The notes beneath the pieces are model-generated. The model had not been told where the DNA came from, searched no databases, and saw only the letters and a program-made list of their open reading frames with translations. Made by a program: the position numbers and the translations under genes. DNA of 64,000 nucleotides from Balanoglossus misakiensis (taxonomy: Eukaryota > Hemichordata), in NCBI GenBank assembly GCA_040954595.2, contig CM082581.2:6448001-6512000 (forward strand), written 5' to 3'. Below, piece by piece: positions 63,501-64,000 of the stretch. Position 1 is the first letter of the stretch, and every line of letters begins with the position of its first letter.

Positions 63501-63881
63501 ATGAAACTATTTCAAAAAGTTGATGGTAGGATCAAATTAAAAATGTGAAGGACACATTTTTCACATCAATCACAATATATCAATCAATCATCAATCAATC
63601 AATCAATCAATCAATACATTGCAACTGATCAACTACCAATCTTCATGATTGCGATTGATTTGGAGTTGTCAAGATCTTCATTGACCAGATTTTAATTTAC
63701 TATTCATATTGGTTTAATACTGACAGTCCAGAGGGATATACGCCATGCAATTTTCATTTACCTCTATTTTCTTGGTCTTAATATCGGCCCCCTCCTCAGA
63801 AGCCATGGTTGCCTGTTCTTTGAGCAGACGGTCTAACTTTTCTTGAAGTTTGGAGTTTTCCTTCTCAAGGGCGGTGACTTT
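39407..63881 (-). CDS. Giant coiled-coil protein with C-terminal FN3 and SH3, RIM-binding-protein-like (whole gene, 5' incomplete, 22 exons in window)
   Basis: Twenty-two exons join in frame to 3399 residues plus stop. The first exon begins at an acceptor, so more coding sequence lies beyond 64000. Layout in window numbering: coiled coil 1-2071; acidic, Ser/Pro-rich region 2072-2488; further coiled coil 2489-2800; Ser/Ala/Arg-rich linker to about 3150; FN3 about 3154-3250; SH3 about 3286-3347; basic Ser/Arg tail. FN3 and SH3 resemble RIM-binding proteins (RIMBP1/TSPOAP1, RIMBP2): SH3 has YSYNP, VYG, DGFY-x-G and GLVPSNFV. Known RIMBPs carry SH3, FN3 x3, SH3, SH3, so this is a divergent or reordered relative. 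RIMBPs are cytoplasmic scaffolds linking RIM and calcium channels. The role here is inferred to be scaffolding, possibly centrosomal, Golgi or synaptic; it cannot be fixed. Twenty of 21 introns are phase 0. Confidence 0.85.
39687..39764 (-). CDS. Large gene exon: SH3 domain, C-terminal part
   Basis: Acceptor TTTTTGTCAG|CTTCGT, donor CGGAAA|GTGAGT; 26 codons, phase 0/0. RGRKGLVPSNFVEEI carries the conserved G-L-V-P-x-N-(Y/F)-V end of SH3. Confidence 0.9.
39922..40056 (-). CDS. Large gene exon: SH3 domain, N-terminal part
   Basis: Acceptor ATGTTTCAG|TTTGTA, donor GGAAAG|GTGAGC; 45 codons, phase 0/0. FVAVYSYNP is the ALYDY-equivalent, followed by acidic RT loop PNDYPAYEL, FKEGDII, VYG and DGFYHG. 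The YSYNP...VYG...DGFY spacing matches RIM-binding-protein SH3 domains. Confidence 0.9.
40191..40400 (-). CDS. Large gene exon: rest of FN3 and Ser-rich linker
   Basis: Acceptor TTATTTTCAG|GCTCTG, donor AGGAAT|GTAAGT; 70 codons, phase 0/0. It completes FN3 (ALLENVHV, FSIETVTVTGQTS), then a Ser/Asp/Glu linker (SAYSDSIADTEVSSIL) leading to RRR just before SH3. Confidence 0.87.
40677..40861 (-). CDS. Large gene exon: first part of fibronectin type III domain
   Basis: Acceptor CCATGCAG|GTCCCC (phase 1), donor ACAAAA|GTAAGT (phase 0). PPQPPSNFHVSRVVSSRSI, then LAWTPPPLD, SNGAQVAGYKIYLN and HLTK, which is the A-to-E strand pattern of FN3 with the conserved Trp and Tyr. NGAxVxGYxIY is especially like the FN3 domains of RIM-binding proteins. 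Confidence 0.87.
41157..41589 (-). CDS. Large gene exon: Asn/Gly/Pro/Ser-rich linker before FN3
   Basis: Acceptor GTTTATAG|GATGCC, donor ATGGAAG|GTAAAA; 433 bases, phase 0 in and phase 1 out, the only non-zero phase in the gene. The region is low-complexity and probably disordered (NGAASASYANGLPISPLL, FVGNGASPAHLGG). Confidence 0.85.
41751..42422 (-). CDS. Large gene exon: end of coiled coil and GC-rich Ser/Ala/Arg linker
   Basis: Acceptor ATTTTCAG|GCCAAA, donor CAAAGG|GTAGAG; 224 codons, phase 0/0. It begins with heptads (KVSRLVRKCKERDTVIRRL), then an acidic, low-complexity linker, ending in a basic patch (RTTPRRQRQR). GC content is markedly higher than in neighbouring exons. Confidence 0.85.
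42423..42904 (-). other. 0.5 kb intron of the large gene
   Basis: AT-rich; nothing else was recognised. Confidence 0.6.
42905..42961 (-). CDS. Large gene short exon (FDDMEHRKREAELAVAPLK)
   Basis: Acceptor GACCTTTAG|TTCGAT, donor CTGAAG|GTAGAT; 19 codons, phase 0/0. Confidence 0.75.
43351..43473 (-). CDS. Large gene exon (TERERELFEEVAQL...)
   Basis: Acceptor CTCTTACAG|ACTGAA, donor CTCAGG|GTAGGT; 41 codons, phase 0/0. Confidence 0.85.
43643..43810 (-). CDS. Large gene exon (LQGKSMELEDTTQEL...)
   Basis: Acceptor GAACTTAG|CTGCAA, donor CACAAG|GTATAT; 56 codons, phase 0/0. Confidence 0.85.
44047..44193 (-). CDS. Large gene exon (EEELREKMTELQRL...)
   Basis: Acceptor GATCACAAAG|GAGGAA, donor AGAGAG|GTGAGT; 49 codons, phase 0/0. 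Confidence 0.83.
44366..44482 (-). CDS. Large gene exon (LEQVQIQLSQKDEDLK...)
   Basis: Acceptor GTGCATTAG|CTGGAG, donor TCCAAG|GTGAGT; 39 codons, phase 0/0. Confidence 0.85.
44708..44779 (-). CDS. Large gene exon (VMRLERLLKVNKTDEDI...)
   Basis: Acceptor TTAATTTGAAG|GTAATG, donor GAAGAG|GTATTG; 24 codons, phase 0/0. Both sites are weaker than average, but frame and heptads fit exactly. Confidence 0.75.
45090..45215 (-). CDS. Large gene exon (LQEAEEAIKEKSGQCRSL...)
   Basis: Acceptor TGTATCAG|CTCCAG, donor GCGGAG|GTCAGT; 42 codons, phase 0/0, coiled coil. Confidence 0.85.
45216..46488 (-). other. 1.3 kb AT-rich intron of the large gene
   Basis: No exon, repeat or other element was recognised. 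Confidence 0.6.
46489..46521 (-). CDS. Large gene micro-exon (EIEDIGELKCK)
   Basis: 33 bases, phase 0/0. Acceptor TTGCATGCAG|GAAATT, donor TGCAAG|GTGAGG. Eleven residues; its small size makes it less certain than the others, but both splice sites are consensus. Confidence 0.68.
46522..47570 (-). other. 1.0 kb intron of the large gene with scattered CATGAAATGA motifs
   Basis: CATGAAATGA occurs at 46717, 46751, 46815 and 46905 (plus strand) within a purine-rich, CATG-rich stretch, at irregular spacing. A G11 run lies at 46598-46608. Confidence 0.6.
47571..47618 (-). CDS. Large gene micro-exon (EREAELREREIAARIQ)
   Basis: 48 bases, phase 0/0. Acceptor AATATTTTGCAG|GAAAGG, donor ATCCAG|GTGGGA. 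Sixteen helical residues continue the heptads, which supports its being real despite its size. Confidence 0.78.
47619..48538 (-). other. 0.9 kb intron of the large gene
   Basis: Contains an A/C-rich (ACA)n-(AAAAC)n low-complexity tract at 47956-48010. No exon was seen. Confidence 0.6.
48539..49789 (-). CDS. Large gene exon: Ser/Pro-rich region with KFTQT and three LVxNLP motifs
   Basis: Acceptor CATTTCAG|AACGGC, donor GAGCGAG|GTAAAA; 417 codons, phase 0/0. It is GC-rich and mostly non-helical until the end. KFTQT (exon residues 15-19) matches the dynein light chain LC8 consensus KxTQT. TLAHFVETLP, TIDQLVENLP and LIDELVANLP recur at exon residues 45, 119 and 183. Pro-rich stretches (ELPPPLPITP, ELPPLPQSEPP, PKPPTPLW) could bind SH3 or EVH1 domains. 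It ends in a helical segment, QRQKSEREMYVSETEQL. The open frame runs on past the donor, but the tail is unlike the protein. Confidence 0.88.
49790..54660 (-). other. 4.9 kb intron of the large gene
   Basis: Phase 0. No coding-like segment was seen on the minus strand. Plus-strand open frames between 52469 and 53651 lack any recognisable domain. It contains a perfect 16-mer duplication (AATGACTATAACAATT at 50281-50296 and 50300-50315). Confidence 0.6.
54661..54795 (-). CDS. Large gene exon (coiled coil, EIEKLKTTHDS...)
   Basis: Acceptor TTTTCTCAG|GAGATT, donor ATTGAG|GTAAGT; 45 codons, phase 0/0. Confidence 0.87.
54991..55344 (-). CDS. Large gene exon (coiled coil, SAQSAELEQEL...)
   Basis: Acceptor TTATTCCAG|AGTGCC, donor GATGAG|GTGTGT; 118 codons, phase 0/0. 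Continuous heptads such as LERAKASLKRQLENLEDDL. A MIRMPLEEF kink lies in the middle. Confidence 0.88.
55619..61147 (-). CDS. Large gene, giant 5.5 kb exon (1843 residues of repetitive coiled coil)
   Basis: Acceptor TTATTTCAG|AAAATT, donor AACAAG|GTGAGT; phase 0/0. An in-frame ATG lies four codons in. The product is almost entirely charged heptads rich in Glu, Lys, Leu and Ser. A degenerate unit of the form (K/R)-I-x-E-L-E-x-S-E-x-x-L-K-E-K-I recurs twenty or more times. One acidic, Ser/Thr-rich non-helical segment (about 59700-60126) interrupts the rod. Large plus-strand open frames opposite, including one of 437 codons, are antisense shadows of the repetitive Glu/Lys codons. Confidence 0.92.
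61148..63271 (-). other. 2.1 kb intron of the large gene
   Basis: It contains a GC-rich patch at about 61848-61900 with a hairpin-like GGGCC...GGCCC and an ATG in good context (see findings). A minus-strand open frame at 62478-62798 has no heptads and no suitable splice sites, so it is not called. Confidence 0.55.
63272..63346 (-). CDS. Large gene, second exon in window (coiled coil)
   Basis: Acceptor TTTGCGCAG|TTGAAA, donor GAGTTG|GTGAGT; 25 codons, phase 0/0, giving LKNVMTLEELEYLKSK. The intron on its left (61148-63271) has no convincing further exon. Confidence 0.8.
63347..63761 (-). other. 0.4 kb intron of the large gene with an (AATC)n tract
   Basis: AT-rich intron, phase 0. An (AATC)n microsatellite lies at about 63581-63615. 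Confidence 0.7.
63762..63881 (-). CDS. Large gene, first exon in window (coiled coil)
   Basis: Acceptor GAATAACAG|AAAGTC, donor ATAGAG|GTAAAT; 40 codons, phase 0/0. Begins KVTALEKENSKLQEKL, a good heptad pattern. An internal ATG at 63806 sits in a near-perfect Kozak context (GCAACCATGGCT) and could be an alternative start (MASEEGADIK). The heptads before it argue that translation comes through from upstream. Confidence 0.8.
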
Positions 63882-64000
63882 CTGTTATTCACACATAAAA
63901 ATGAAAGTGTCACACTTTCCCCCAGAAAACACAGAACCCTAGACAATCAAACCATACTAGAGTGGAATTTACGACAAACTGAAGTTCATAGTAAGTTACG
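63882..64000 (-). other. Intron at the window edge
   Basis: Sequence upstream of the first visible exon. It ends at the acceptor GAATAACAG, showing that the gene continues past the right edge. Confidence 0.7.

Overview
This is a 64 kb piece of animal nuclear DNA. It has intron-split genes with canonical GT/AG splice sites, long AT-leaning introns, microsatellites and a eukaryotic tRNA gene; there is no bacterial operon structure. Coding exons are CpG-rich islands in AT-rich surroundings. Gene content and style suit an invertebrate deuterostome, most like a cephalochordate (lancelet), but the species cannot be fixed from the sequence alone.

Layout. (1) 1-14 kb is mostly intergenic. It holds a 435 bp long-inverted-repeat element with a 13 bp target-site duplication (982-1429), a 41-unit GAT microsatellite, and two CpG-rich candidate coding exons on the minus strand (5719-5966 and 10183-10350) whose genes could not be completed. 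(2) 13.8-22.4 kb, minus strand, is a complete three-exon gene for a secreted IGFBP-Kazal-Ig protein of 291 residues. It has the hallmarks of KAZALD1: CRPEEC, CGCC, LPGDD, RGGP, VTGWLQI and an acidic C-terminal tail. (3) 22.4-39 kb is gene-poor. It carries a possible tiny first coding exon on the minus strand (33778-33818) and a tRNA-Ala(AGC) gene on the plus strand (35729-35801). (4) 39.4-64 kb, minus strand, is the 3' part of one very large gene. Twenty-two exons join in frame to 3399 residues, and the 5' end lies beyond the window.

The large gene encodes a giant coiled-coil protein ending in one fibronectin type III domain, one SH3 domain and a basic Ser/Arg tail. FN3 and SH3 resemble those of RIM-binding proteins (RIMBP/TSPOAP1), but the order and number differ: a single FN3 precedes a single SH3, and about 3000 residues of coiled coil lie upstream. 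One uninterrupted 5.5 kb exon carries 1843 residues built from a degenerate repeat of the form K-I-x-E-L-E-x-S-E-x-x-L-K-E-K-I. A second large exon carries a dynein-light-chain-type KxTQT motif and three copies of a short motif ending L-V-x-N-L-P that I do not recognise. These repeats and the rearranged architecture are the most unusual content of the window.

The two well-supported genes are unrelated in function (extracellular matrix or growth-factor binding versus a cytoplasmic scaffold) and simply share orientation. All exon joins were inferred by eye from splice signals and reading phase; no transcript evidence was available.
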